From: Bacillota bacterium
GTDB lineage: Bacteria; Bacillota; Bacilli; Paenibacillales; Paenibacillaceae
Assembly (NCBI GenBank): GCA_023433615.1
Contig: JAEZCJ010000147.1
Location: 1-60,851 of the forward strand
Length of the DNA: 60,851 nucleotides
Direction of reading: 5' to 3'
Shown here: piece after piece, positions 10,701-18,025 of the stretch
Layout: every line of letters starts with the position of its first letter
Position numbering within the stretch: the first letter of the stretch is position 1
Position numbers and translations under genes: made by a program
Notes under the pieces: generated by a model
Told to the model about the DNA's origin: nothing
Database searches by the model: none
The model's input: the letters and a program-made list of their open reading frames with translations, nothing else

Positions 10701-11495
10701 GTGCAGATAGAGCGGATTGCCGATCGTCTTCGCATACAGTGCATGCGCTAGCGGGAAGCAAGCTTCGTGCTCGCACTGCAGCCTCTCCGATACGATCGTC
10801 TGCACATGGCCCATTTCGAGCGGTTCCAGCTGCAGCCGCCGAATCGAATACCCGGCATGCTCGCCCTGGAGCCACTCTTCGAATCGCAGCTCGTTATCGT
10901 TCCAATCTTGATCGCGATGCGCGCCCAAGATGAACAAATGCTGGATATCCGGATCGATCAAGAGCGAGCGCAGCAGCGCCAGCGTTGCCCTATCCGCCCA
11001 TTGGATATCGTCGAAGAACAGGACGAGCGGATGATCGGCCTTCGCGAACGCGCGGACGAACCGGCGGAATACCCATTCGAAGCGGTGATGGGACTTGGCA
11101 GCCGGCAGCCGCTCGATCGGCGAGGAATCTCCGAGGAGCAGCCTCGCCTCCGGGATCACTTCCGTTATGACCGAACCGTTCTCTCCGACAGCTTCTCGAA
11201 TGGTTGCTTTCCACTTGTCCAATACCGCTTCGGGTTCCGTCAGCAGCTGCCTGATCAAGAAGCGGAAGCAGGTTACGAGCGGCGCATACGGATGGCTCGT
11301 GCCGTACGGATCGAATTTGCCCCATGCGAATTTGCAGCGGCCCGTTACCGTCGGCTTAAAGGCTTGCATGACGAACGCCGTCTTCCCGATGCCGGGAGGC
11401 CCCGCGATCAGGACGAGTTCCGTAGAGCCGAGCGCTGTCCACCGGTAGGCTTGTTGCAATATCGCGAGCTCTTCGCTTCTTCCATGGATCATCAT
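7722..11495 (-). CDS. Large ATPase-TPR-GAF-LuxR transcriptional regulator
   Basis: About 1,257 residues. Start placed at the ATG at 11495, which has AAGGAG 11 nt upstream; a GTG 12 nt earlier overlaps that site. An N-terminal AAA_16-type ATPase has Walker A GPPGIGKT (32-39) and a Walker B LVLFFDDIQWAD near 165. A long TPR-like helical region follows, then a GAF domain (about 1040-1180) and a C-terminal LuxR/GerE helix-turn-helix (last 65 residues, with the LTDRELEVL and TNKEIA motifs). This is the layout of large MalT-like, NTP-dependent transcription activators that gate DNA binding through a sensor region. The inducer is unknown. It lies 148 nt upstream of the giant SLH gene on the same strand, so it may control that gene or share its transcript. 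Confidence 0.92.
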   Translation of the reverse strand: MMIHGRSEELAILQQAYRWTALGSTELVLIAGPPGIGKTAFVMQAFKPTVTGRCKFAWGKFDPYGTSHPYAPLVTCFRFLIRQLLTEPEAVLDKWKATIREAVGENGSVITEVIPEARLLLGDSSPIERLPAAKSHHRFEWVFRRFVRAFAKADHPLVLFFDDIQWADRATLALLRSLLIDPDIQHLFILGAHRDQDWNDNELRFEEWLQGEHAGYSIRRLQLEPLEMGHVQTIVSERLQCEHEACFPLAHALYAKTIGNPLYLHQLIQTALDEGIISLAGNAGQWRWNLEALSAFPSIDGQIEYLTGRIKRLPAHAQQLLTVAACLGGSFAGAILSAVSGLSQSRLDVQLFDAVQAGLLAYQDDASVGRVYAFSHDRIHQAAYSLSNRQERSAIHLAAGRYLLEIYRTADREPILFDTVNHLNEALELMSAAERELCCRLNEEAGGKAMQSSAYSEALSYYRRALECLPDDYWSADNAFTFQLHLRAAECEYLCTYYEQAEARLDELIQRAGCWLQRAQVVKLKIDQYSNIGKYAQAIELGCATLREAGMRLSTSPGKAVVQREIRQAKRELDARIQELHALPETDEPAIRLMMEIMVSLVGPTFFSNREVFALLSSRFIRLVMEHGATPIASAIYASYGMVLCTMTRDLASGYRLGNIAMDLADRSGVASVKSKVYAMYHCVISPWMGYKQRDEEQLTDAIHYGLQSGDYVFASYAIGGLINLSYAVHPMQQMLKVMSECLQYVEITKEELIYKNVMIYMHVAEMLQSTDDGDFALTVGRASEAQLLEDVMQDESRAVTLYQIYTYKTQISYLFGRYEEAVRYAELAEPHEGLAVQSPHMPILHFYEAMALSALLSARPDADAQPWRSRLRLRYREFRDWSGMSPACFGYKFMLLQAEQPSGRVPEPTIIELYDRSIQLARDNGDPQYRAVACERAARHHLAKGRERIAQGYMSEAHDAYAEWGVESKSSRLRDEFPEWFSRSVPDHERMPSQHVESGANYARVGQARSRAMEMMKDSLTFSPDMSLHDIRQRLVERIVEITDMQYGCLIRRRSDGLWIEQAMRRGLWSETAPEWMEHSRHVPRSLIQYTSRWGKPVQIGNASQDELFADDPYYAEHPNRSISCLPIYVQSQFVGVLYLELPKAVHPLSEELLSALSMLAAQSLFMMKLSETFGDSADDNEPKPEPIDERLIEPLTDRELEVLSYMSRGMTNKEIAVKLGVTAGTVKVHTHNLFSKLNVSRRMNAVAKAERMKLL

Positions 11496-11760
11496 GATCG
11501 CGAACACTCCTTGTCTCTTCCGCCTCTAGTATAGTTCACTATTATAGCATATGCCGATTGGCAGAGATGGCGCGGCATTCGGCGTGCTCATGCGCGGAGT
11601 CGCGGATGGAGGCTTAGATCCTTCCGCTCGGTCAGCCGCCTCAAGTCGGTTACTCGCCCCTCCGCCCCTATCTGCCGACATGCCGCCACTGCCCAATTGC
11701 CAGCAACCTCACCGCAGAAGTCCGTCGGTGTGCGAATAGCCCTGTACGCCTCACGTGTTA

Positions 11761-11960
11761 GTAACAGTGTAGTTTCCTACAACTATTTTCCAGTCGCAAG
11801 GCAGTTTCGAGCGAATAAGTGCATTTCCTGCAACTATTTTTGAGGCTTTCTCGATAATAAGCCATTCCCCGAGAATTAGCGGTACTTTGTTCCACTATTT
11901 TTCCGGAACGCGATAATGCCCGAAAATAAGTGTACGATATGCATCTATTCCCGTTCCTCG
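11761..11960. repeat. Degenerate ~60-nt intergenic repeat cluster with mini-hairpins
   Basis: Four units begin at about 11763, 11814, 11874 and 11935 with AACAGTG/AATAAGTG-like heads, each followed by a short stem and then ACTATTTT(T). The stems are visible as GTAG-TTTC-CTAC and TGCA-TTTCC-TGCA. The units diverge in sequence but keep the same order of elements. They look like a non-coding dispersed-repeat family (REP-like), not coding sequence. Confidence 0.6.
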
Positions 11961-11998
11961 ACCGACAGGCAGCGAATAGCGTGTAGCGCCACGCACGA

Positions 11999-12036
11999 GA
12001 GGCCTCCCGCATGCGCACGCGCTCGCGGGAGGCCTC
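11999..12036 (-). terminator. GC-rich hairpin after the GH5 gene
   Basis: A 12-bp perfect stem (arms 11999-12010 and 12025-12036, 14-nt loop) lies 25 nt beyond the GH5 stop. The U-run on the minus strand is poor, so it may be a weak terminator or a 3'-end stabilising hairpin. Confidence 0.55.
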
Positions 12037-12061
12037 AATTAAACAATCAACCTCATCCCCA

Positions 12062-13051
12062 TCAATACTTCTGCAGCAGCTCCAGCATCTTGCGGTCGAG
12101 CTTATGGCCGTGCCAATCCTCATAGTCGACGTCCCGGCGGCCGGAGTCGAGAATGCCGAATTCGCCGCGGAAATTCCAGATCGCATAACCGATGCCTTCG
12201 GACGTCAGCAGCTCCAGCACATCGTTAAGCCAGGCCATTCCTACCGCATGCGAGGTCTCCTTATAGAACCCGCCTTCGCCGCAATGCACGCCGACGCCTT
12301 GGCGCATCAGCGCGAGCCACGGCTCGTAGTGGAGGCGCAGCCTCTCCTTATCCCAACGGCCTTCGCCGCCCAGCTCGCCGGGCCATACCGGCTCCGCCCA
12401 ATCCTGCTTGTTCACCCAGCCGGCCTTATAATGCGAGATGCCGAATGGCGCGTATGCCCGACAGCTCTGGCCGATCCCGAGATCCGCTACCTCCGGCAGC
12501 GGTTCGTTGCCGTATGCCATCCCGTCGGCGATGACGAGCCTCTCCGGATCGATGCTCCGAATCGTCTGTACCGAGGACCGCACAACCCGCTCATAATCGC
12601 CGCGCGTCATGCCGTCCGCGCTCGGGGCAGGCGGCTCGTTCACGAGATCGAAGCTCAACTTGGAGGAAGCGATGCCCTTGTAGCGCTTGGCGAAAGTCGA
12701 CCAATGATAGTTGAAGGCATCGAGCGCTTCCTGGTCCTTCCACAGGTCGAACGGCTCCCGGCTGCCGTCGTTCACGCAATAGCCCGGTGCCCGATGCAGG
12801 TTGAGGCAGACATGCAAGCCATGCTTGTTCCCGAGCTCGACTGCGCGGTCGACGCGCTCCAGCATCGCCCCCGAGATGCGGAACGGATCCTTATCTTCGA
12901 TCCAGAATTCATACGTCATCGGGATTCGGACAAAATTGAAGCCCCACTCCGCCATCCAGCGAAAATCTTCCTCCCTGAAGCTCGCATCGAAGTTCGTCAT
13001 GAACATCTCGAGCAAGTTGAAGCCTCGCCATCTCGGCAAGCGATTCTGCAC
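12062..13051 (-). CDS. Intracellular glycoside hydrolase family 5 (endoglucanase-like)
   Basis: About 329 residues, the usual length of a single-domain GH5 TIM barrel. The acid/base Glu is in FDLVNEPPAP (E139) and the nucleophile Glu in GVHCGEGGF (E259), the pair that defines the clan. There is no signal peptide, so it should act in the cytoplasm on imported oligosaccharides. I chose the GTG at 13051 because AGGGGG lies 9 nt upstream; the ATG at 13060 abuts that site and a TTG at 13090 has only a weak AGG. A cre site at 13137-13150 points to CcpA control. It follows the YesN/YesM pair and the LplB/LplC-type transporter on the same strand, so it probably digests what that transporter imports. 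Exact specificity (beta-1,4-glucan, mannan or other) cannot be read from the sequence. Confidence 0.9.
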   Translation of the reverse strand: MQNRLPRWRGFNLLEMFMTNFDASFREEDFRWMAEWGFNFVRIPMTYEFWIEDKDPFRISGAMLERVDRAVELGNKHGLHVCLNLHRAPGYCVNDGSREPFDLWKDQEALDAFNYHWSTFAKRYKGIASSKLSFDLVNEPPAPSADGMTRGDYERVVRSSVQTIRSIDPERLVIADGMAYGNEPLPEVADLGIGQSCRAYAPFGISHYKAGWVNKQDWAEPVWPGELGGEGRWDKERLRLHYEPWLALMRQGVGVHCGEGGFYKETSHAVGMAWLNDVLELLTSEGIGYAIWNFRGEFGILDSGRRDVDYEDWHGHKLDRKMLELLQKY

Positions 13052-13136
13052 CCTAACCATCCCCCTCGAAGTATCGCGATCAATGCGCAATTAAGCCTAC
13101 TGTATGCTTTTATCGCGAGGAATGGAAGACAATATC

Positions 13137-13150
13137 TGTTAACGCTTTCA
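13137..13150 (-). promoter_or_regulatory. cre site (CcpA operator) upstream of GH5
   Basis: On the minus strand the 14-mer TGAAAGCGTTAACA fits the Bacillales cre consensus TGWAARCGYTWNCW at every position. It lies 86 nt upstream of the GH5 start and 22 nt downstream of the kinase stop, so it is placed to repress the glycosidase during growth on preferred sugars. Confidence 0.75.
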
Positions 13151-13172
13151 TCGATATCGAGTCCGAGCAGCG

Positions 13173-15047
13173 TCAGTCGCGGGCTGCCGCATGCTCCGCT
13201 CTCAATCGAACGGTAATGGAGGTGCCTTCACCCGGCTTCGACACGATGCCAAGGCCATATTCCCTGCCGGCGTACAGCTTGATCCGCTCATTCACGTTGT
13301 ATAGCCCGTAGGAACTTCCGTTGCCTGCCGGATCGCCCGCTCCGATGCGCTCCTCCGTAAGCAGACGGCGAGTCAGCTCCTCGTCCATGCCGATGCCGTT
13401 GTCCGCGATGACGAAGACGAGATCGCCTCGGTCGAGCTCCACCGTAATCTCGATCTTCCCCTTCCGATCCTTCGACTTGCGGATGCCGTGCAGCAGCGCA
13501 TTCTCCACGATCGGCTGCAGGATCAGCTTGGGCATGCGATACCCCTCCAGCTCCTCGCCTGACGCTACCCGAAAGTCGAACGAGCCGAGGAACCTGCTCT
13601 GCTGGATCTCGAGGTACACCTCAGCCAGTCTCAACTCGTCTGTTACGCTTACGACAGTATTGCCTTTATTCAAGCTCAGTCGAAAGTATTTGGCCAAGCT
13701 GTCGATCATCATGCTAATGTCCGTCGCGCCCTTGCCGATGGCTATCCAATTGATCGTATCCAACGTATTGTAGAGGAAGTGCGGATTGATCTGCGCCTGC
13801 AGCGCCGACAGTTGAGCTTCGCGCTCGCGAATCTCTGCCGTGTATTTCTCCTCGACAAGCGTCCGGACTTTCAGAATCAGATGGTCGACGCTTCGCTCCA
13901 GCATGTGAAAATCGCCGTTTACCGCCGGCAAGTCCTGCAAGCCGTCGATGCTCTCTTTGCCCTCTTTCTCTTCCTTGCGGATGACCGTGATCACGTGGTT
14001 CACGCGTCGATTCATGCCGCGCACGATAATTGCCAGCAAGACGAACGGCAAGATCAGGAACAAGGCGACATATTCGATCAACGAGCGCCACTCCGACCGC
14101 TTGGTCAGCCGCTGCGTAGCGGGCGACAATTGCGATTCCGTTCCCTGGGCGACCAGCTTCCACCCCGTCGGAGCAAGCGTCGTGTACAACACGTCGCTCT
14201 GTTCGTTGCCTAACAGGAGAGACGTCGTTCCTTCCGCTCCCTCGTTCAGCACTTCCATAAGCTGAGGTTCCACAGTCTTGTCGATGCGCGCAGCGTCAGG
14301 ATGATAGACGATCGCGCCTGCCCGATCCACGATATAGACCGCCGTGCCCGGCGCGAATTGCAAATCCGAGAGAATGTCCGAGACGATGGACTGACGGACG
14401 TCGATCATCAGCACGCCGGACACTTTATCATAATCGTCGGGGTCGCGCAGCATGCGGGCGGCAGACAGGATCGTCATCCGGTCCGGTTCGCCAAGGTAAG
14501 ACTCGCCGTAGACGCCCGTCCATACGATCCCGCCGTTGCCTGCGAGAATGGACGGGTACCAAGGTCTGACCATTAAGCTGTCCAGCGTGAAGAAGTTGAT
14601 TCTCTCTTCCGCGTACAGCTTGGACTTGTCCACGAACAGCCGTACGCGGAATACGTCCGAGTTCGTCTGTGCCGTCTCGACCAAATACCGCAAATCCTCG
14701 ATAATCTTGATCTGCGTGCCGATCGACTGATCATTCGACTTCATCGATAGATACGAATGCAGGTTGGCGTTCATGAACGCGGCATCGCTTATATCTTCGA
14801 TTCGCTCCAGTCGATAGGAGAGATTGCTCCCGGCTTGCTTAAGTGCCTGCTGCATCGTCCGGATGACCTCGCTCCTCAGAATATCCGCGGAACGTTCGTA
14901 ATAGCCGTACAGGAATATACCGGCAGGTAGGACAATGAGCAATAGATACGCGATCAGCCATGATCGCGGGAACGAGTAACGGCGAATCGCCGCAAGCTGT
15001 CGCAGCGGCGATAGAAGACGCATGACCGCGCTCCGGGCTCTACGCAT
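13173..15047 (-). CDS. YesM-type sensor histidine kinase
   Basis: About 624 residues. One N-terminal membrane segment (about 29-50), an extracellular sensing region of the Cache type (about 55-315), a second membrane segment (about 325-343), a HAMP-like linker, the His_kinase domain with phospho-acceptor H423 in QINPHFLYNTLD, and a HATPase domain (about 520-620, DNGIGMD). This is the layout of the YesM/LytS class that works with AraC-type regulators next to carbohydrate transporters. Its start overlaps the stop of the regulator upstream by 8 nt, so the two are translationally coupled. A second ATG at 15023 has a better ribosome site (GGAG, 7-nt spacing) and could be the real start. Confidence 0.93.
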   Translation of the reverse strand: MRRARSAVMRLLSPLRQLAAIRRYSFPRSWLIAYLLLIVLPAGIFLYGYYERSADILRSEVIRTMQQALKQAGSNLSYRLERIEDISDAAFMNANLHSYLSMKSNDQSIGTQIKIIEDLRYLVETAQTNSDVFRVRLFVDKSKLYAEERINFFTLDSLMVRPWYPSILAGNGGIVWTGVYGESYLGEPDRMTILSAARMLRDPDDYDKVSGVLMIDVRQSIVSDILSDLQFAPGTAVYIVDRAGAIVYHPDAARIDKTVEPQLMEVLNEGAEGTTSLLLGNEQSDVLYTTLAPTGWKLVAQGTESQLSPATQRLTKRSEWRSLIEYVALFLILPFVLLAIIVRGMNRRVNHVITVIRKEEKEGKESIDGLQDLPAVNGDFHMLERSVDHLILKVRTLVEEKYTAEIREREAQLSALQAQINPHFLYNTLDTINWIAIGKGATDISMMIDSLAKYFRLSLNKGNTVVSVTDELRLAEVYLEIQQSRFLGSFDFRVASGEELEGYRMPKLILQPIVENALLHGIRKSKDRKGKIEITVELDRGDLVFVIADNGIGMDEELTRRLLTEERIGAGDPAGNGSSYGLYNVNERIKLYAGREYGLGIVSKPGEGTSITVRLRAEHAAARD

Positions 15048-16677
15048 GAGAATCCCGGTACGCGCTAGGCGTGACGCCTGTCATTTTTTTGAACAGCTTC
15101 GTGAAATAGCTGGGGTCGGTATATCCGATGGCATAACAGATATCGTAGAACTTGTATTTCGGGTCGCGCAGCAGCTCCTTCGCCTTGGCCACGCGCACAT
15201 GGGTCAGATATTCGCCGACGGTCTGTCCCGTCTCTTGCTTGAACAGAAGACTGACGTACGTGGAGGACAGATAGACCGCCTTGCCGATATCGGCCACGGT
15301 GAGCCCGCCATCGGCATAATGCTCCTCGATATACGCGCGCACTCGCTCTACGACATTCGCCACCTTGCCCGACCTTGTCACCCGGATCCGTTCGCCGACA
15401 GCCTCCAGATACGTCTCCATCAGCGCTCGCATATCCTTCAGCGTCTCCTTCTGGTATAGCGCCTCCTTCAGTTCCGCCTCCTCTTCTTCCAGCGCAGCGT
15501 CTACCGCTCCCAGTTCCATCAGCAGCTGCCTGGTCGCGAGCACCAGCTGCATGCACAGATTGCGGCCGTACTTCAAGCCGTCCGGCCGGCTGCAGGACAT
15601 GCTCGCGAATATGATGTCCACGGCCTCCTCGAGCTTGCCTTCATTGCCAGCCTTGAGCGCGGCCATCAGCTTCTCGTTCAGCTCATAATCGTATTGTTTG
15701 GCGCCGTTCTCCGGACCGGCGCTTTCCAGGCTATCCATCGTGATGATGCGGTTCTTGCCTAGATACCACTTATAATCGGCCGCTTCGCGAGCTTGCTTGT
15801 AAGCCGAAGCCAATCCTGGAAGTCCGCTCGTCATATCGCTGATGCCGATCGTCACGCCGATCTTGAGCCAACGATCCAGATTGGCGCGAAGCTCGCCGGC
15901 GAGCGATAGTAACGATTCCGCCGCTTCCGTCACCGAATCGCCGCTTGGCTCCTGCAGCTGCAATACGCCCACGATTTCGCCGGTGCGGTGTTCGAGTGCG
16001 TATCCCTGCATATGCATATCCAGCAGCTCTTGGAAGATGTTCCGCGCCGAATACCAGAGCAGCTGGCGGTCGCGTTCCGATCGGCTGGCCAGCACGTCGG
16101 CGAGATCGTCCACGGAGACAACCATCACCCAGTAGGAAGCCTCCACGGGCAAGCGCAGTCCCAAGAACGATACTCTTTCAGCCAGTTCCGACTTGGGAGC
16201 ACCCCCTCCGATCATGGAGAGCAGGAACTTCTCGCGCAAGAGCGGCATGCCTTCCTTCAGTTTAATGAGCAGCTCTTGCCGATGAAGACGCTCAGACCTC
16301 TCTGCATCGAGATCGTCGACCACTCGCTTAATGACCGCGGTCAGCTCTTGCAGATTAACCGGCTTGAAGATATAGTCGACCGCGCTGAGCTTCATGGCCG
16401 ACTTGAGATAATCGGCGTCGTCATGCCCGCTTACGAAAATAATCTTAACGGCCGGAAATTGCTCCGTGACGCGATGCGCCATCGTAATGCCGTCCATATT
16501 CAGCATCCGGACATCCGTCAGAATGAGGTCGGGTTGATCGCGGACAACCATCTCGAGCGCAATATCGCCGTCTTCCGCTTCGCCCGCTACTTCAATCCCG
16601 TAAGAAGCCCAGTCGAAATACGCGCGCAGGCCGGCTCGAACGGTCGGCTCGTCGTCTACGATAAGCAATCGATACAT
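15040..16677 (-). CDS. YesN-type response regulator with AraC DNA-binding domain
   Basis: About 545 residues. The receiver domain (1-120) has acidic pocket D8/D9, phospho-acceptor D55 in LILTDVRM and the conserved Lys in YIFKPVN. A central region of unknown fold follows, and the last 100 residues are two AraC helix-turn-helix motifs (VADIGKAVYLSSTYVSLLFKQ and YDICYAIGYTDPSYFTKLFKK). It is the partner of the overlapping YesM-type kinase. In Bacillales such pairs switch on neighbouring sugar transporter genes when the sugar is present outside; that target is inferred here from position. GGGGAG lies 10 nt before the ATG. Confidence 0.94.
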   Translation of the reverse strand: MYRLLIVDDEPTVRAGLRAYFDWASYGIEVAGEAEDGDIALEMVVRDQPDLILTDVRMLNMDGITMAHRVTEQFPAVKIIFVSGHDDADYLKSAMKLSAVDYIFKPVNLQELTAVIKRVVDDLDAERSERLHRQELLIKLKEGMPLLREKFLLSMIGGGAPKSELAERVSFLGLRLPVEASYWVMVVSVDDLADVLASRSERDRQLLWYSARNIFQELLDMHMQGYALEHRTGEIVGVLQLQEPSGDSVTEAAESLLSLAGELRANLDRWLKIGVTIGISDMTSGLPGLASAYKQAREAADYKWYLGKNRIITMDSLESAGPENGAKQYDYELNEKLMAALKAGNEGKLEEAVDIIFASMSCSRPDGLKYGRNLCMQLVLATRQLLMELGAVDAALEEEEAELKEALYQKETLKDMRALMETYLEAVGERIRVTRSGKVANVVERVRAYIEEHYADGGLTVADIGKAVYLSSTYVSLLFKQETGQTVGEYLTHVRVAKAKELLRDPKYKFYDICYAIGYTDPSYFTKLFKKMTGVTPSAYRDSHA

Positions 16678-16702
16678 GGTCCGCCATCTCCCCTCTTCGC
16701 CG

Positions 16703-17959
16703 TTACCGTCCTATCAGTCTGGCATCTTGCTTCGCAAGCTCGGCTTGCACTTTATGAATGTCGACGTTGCGCACGGTCACGCCGTCATCGAGCGAGATCG
16801 CGGCCGCAATTCCCGCCGCTTGACCAAGCGCGTAACAGGTCGCTTGGACGCGCATGGAGGACATGGCGACATGCGTCGCGGAGATCGACCGGCCGGCAAC
16901 GAGCAGGTTGTCGATATCGCCTGCGGGCACCATCGTGCGATACGGAATATCGTAACCGTCTACGCGGCGTTCATCGGTAGTCTTGCCCGCATCCGGACTA
17001 TGGATATCGATCTCGTAATTGGTCTGAGCGACCGCATCCGCAAATCGCGTGCCGCTGACGACATCCTGCTCGGTCAGCGTATACAGCCCTTCGATCTGAT
17101 TGGTCTCCCTGACGCCGGTCTGCGGCGCGATATGCGCGATTGCGTAAGTCTCGAAGCCCGTTCGCTGCAAATAATGCGCGATCGAGAACACCTGCTTCAG
17201 CGCCTCGGTCTCCGCGTAATTGACTTGCTCCATGTCGGCACCGTTCGCCTTGACGCGCGACATATTGATGAGCAGAACGCCATCGTCGCGCTGCTTCCAA
17301 TAGAGTCTGCGCCCTTGCGGCAGATCGGATACCTCCTCGTAATAATAACATCCCTCCGGAAGAATCTTCTCAACGGGCTTGCCCGTATCCTGCATCGTAA
17401 ACATTAGCGTCATCGGCTGCGTAAGTCCGTCCGATTCGCGGCCGCTGCGGTAAGGGACGCCGGCGTCGATGGCTACGCGCGCGTCGCCCGTGCAATCGAT
17501 CACGACATCGCCTTCGAATGCCCGGAGCCCTTCGCGCGTGGACACGATGACCGCGGCGATCCCGCTATCCCCTTGAATCGTGCCGACGAATTCGCAGTGG
17601 AAATAGACCGACACGCCTTCCTTCTTCATCTTATCGTTCAAATATTGGCGAAGCAAGAATGGCGAATATTGCGGTGCGGTCGACTCGTCATGGCCCGCCG
17701 GCAAGTAGTCTGACAGCATCTCCTTGACGATCTCGCGGTAGATGCCGGTGACGTTGCCGACAGGCATGAACACGCTGACGTTGGCAAGCGTCCCCATCCC
17801 GCCGAGCTGCGCCGACTTCTCCAGCAGGATGACCTGCTTGCCTAGTCTGGCCGCGCCGATCGCCGCCGCCGTTCCTGCCGGTCCGCCGCCGATTACGATA
17901 ACGTCCGCCTTGGCATGGGTTTTCACCTGACGTCCGAATGCATACGCTGATTGCTTCAT
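16703..17959 (-). CDS. FAD-dependent oxidoreductase (FAD_oxidored family)
   Basis: About 418 residues. A Rossmann FAD site, VIVIGGGPAGTAAA then an acidic residue in ILLEK (about 20-49), opens the protein, and the C-terminal DNLLVAGRSISATHVAMSS and GQAAG motifs are typical of the FAD_oxidored (PF12831) family. These are cytoplasmic flavoproteins of mostly unknown substrate that often sit in carbohydrate loci. Here it lies between the solute-binding protein gene and the two-component pair (25 nt before the regulator), so it is probably part of the same operon and may oxidise the imported sugar or a derivative. GGGAGAG precedes the ATG. No partner electron acceptor is visible. Confidence 0.85.
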   Translation of the reverse strand: MKQSAYAFGRQVKTHAKADVIVIGGGPAGTAAAIGAARLGKQVILLEKSAQLGGMGTLANVSVFMPVGNVTGIYREIVKEMLSDYLPAGHDESTAPQYSPFLLRQYLNDKMKKEGVSVYFHCEFVGTIQGDSGIAAVIVSTREGLRAFEGDVVIDCTGDARVAIDAGVPYRSGRESDGLTQPMTLMFTMQDTGKPVEKILPEGCYYYEEVSDLPQGRRLYWKQRDDGVLLINMSRVKANGADMEQVNYAETEALKQVFSIAHYLQRTGFETYAIAHIAPQTGVRETNQIEGLYTLTEQDVVSGTRFADAVAQTNYEIDIHSPDAGKTTDERRVDGYDIPYRTMVPAGDIDNLLVAGRSISATHVAMSSMRVQATCYALGQAAGIAAAISLDDGVTVRNVDIHKVQAELAKQDARLIGR

Positions 17960-18025
17960 GTTGATCTCTCCCTTGAATAGATAGGGGCGGCGAGCCCGAT
18001 CAGGATCACCGCCGCATATCCTGTT

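Larger units (their letters stand above)
11496..12061. other. 566-nt gene-free stretch: promoter, repeats, terminator
   Basis: Between the LuxR-type regulator start and the GH5 stop I see no credible gene. It contains a perfect TATAAT (minus strand, 11541-11546) beside an ATAGT/ACTAT inverted repeat, suited to driving the regulator but without a good -35. It also holds a cluster of degenerate hairpin repeats (11761-11960) and a GC-rich hairpin (11999-12036). Short open frames here have no ribosome site and reflect the repeats. Confidence 0.6.

Noticed and set aside
11551..11739. Short plus-strand open frame in the 11.5-12 kb gap
   Set aside because: No ribosome site, no recognisable features, and the promoter of the minus-strand regulator overlaps its start.
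11758..12186. Minus-strand frame with Asn-Ser-Cys-Arg-Lys repeats
   Set aside because: It spans the hairpin repeat cluster, the GH5 terminator and the GH5 3' end in another frame. The peptide repeat is only a translation of the DNA repeat.
17980..18015. GC-rich inverted repeat after the first solute-binding protein gene
   Set aside because: Only about five clean base pairs around a long loop and no U-run; too weak to call a terminator.
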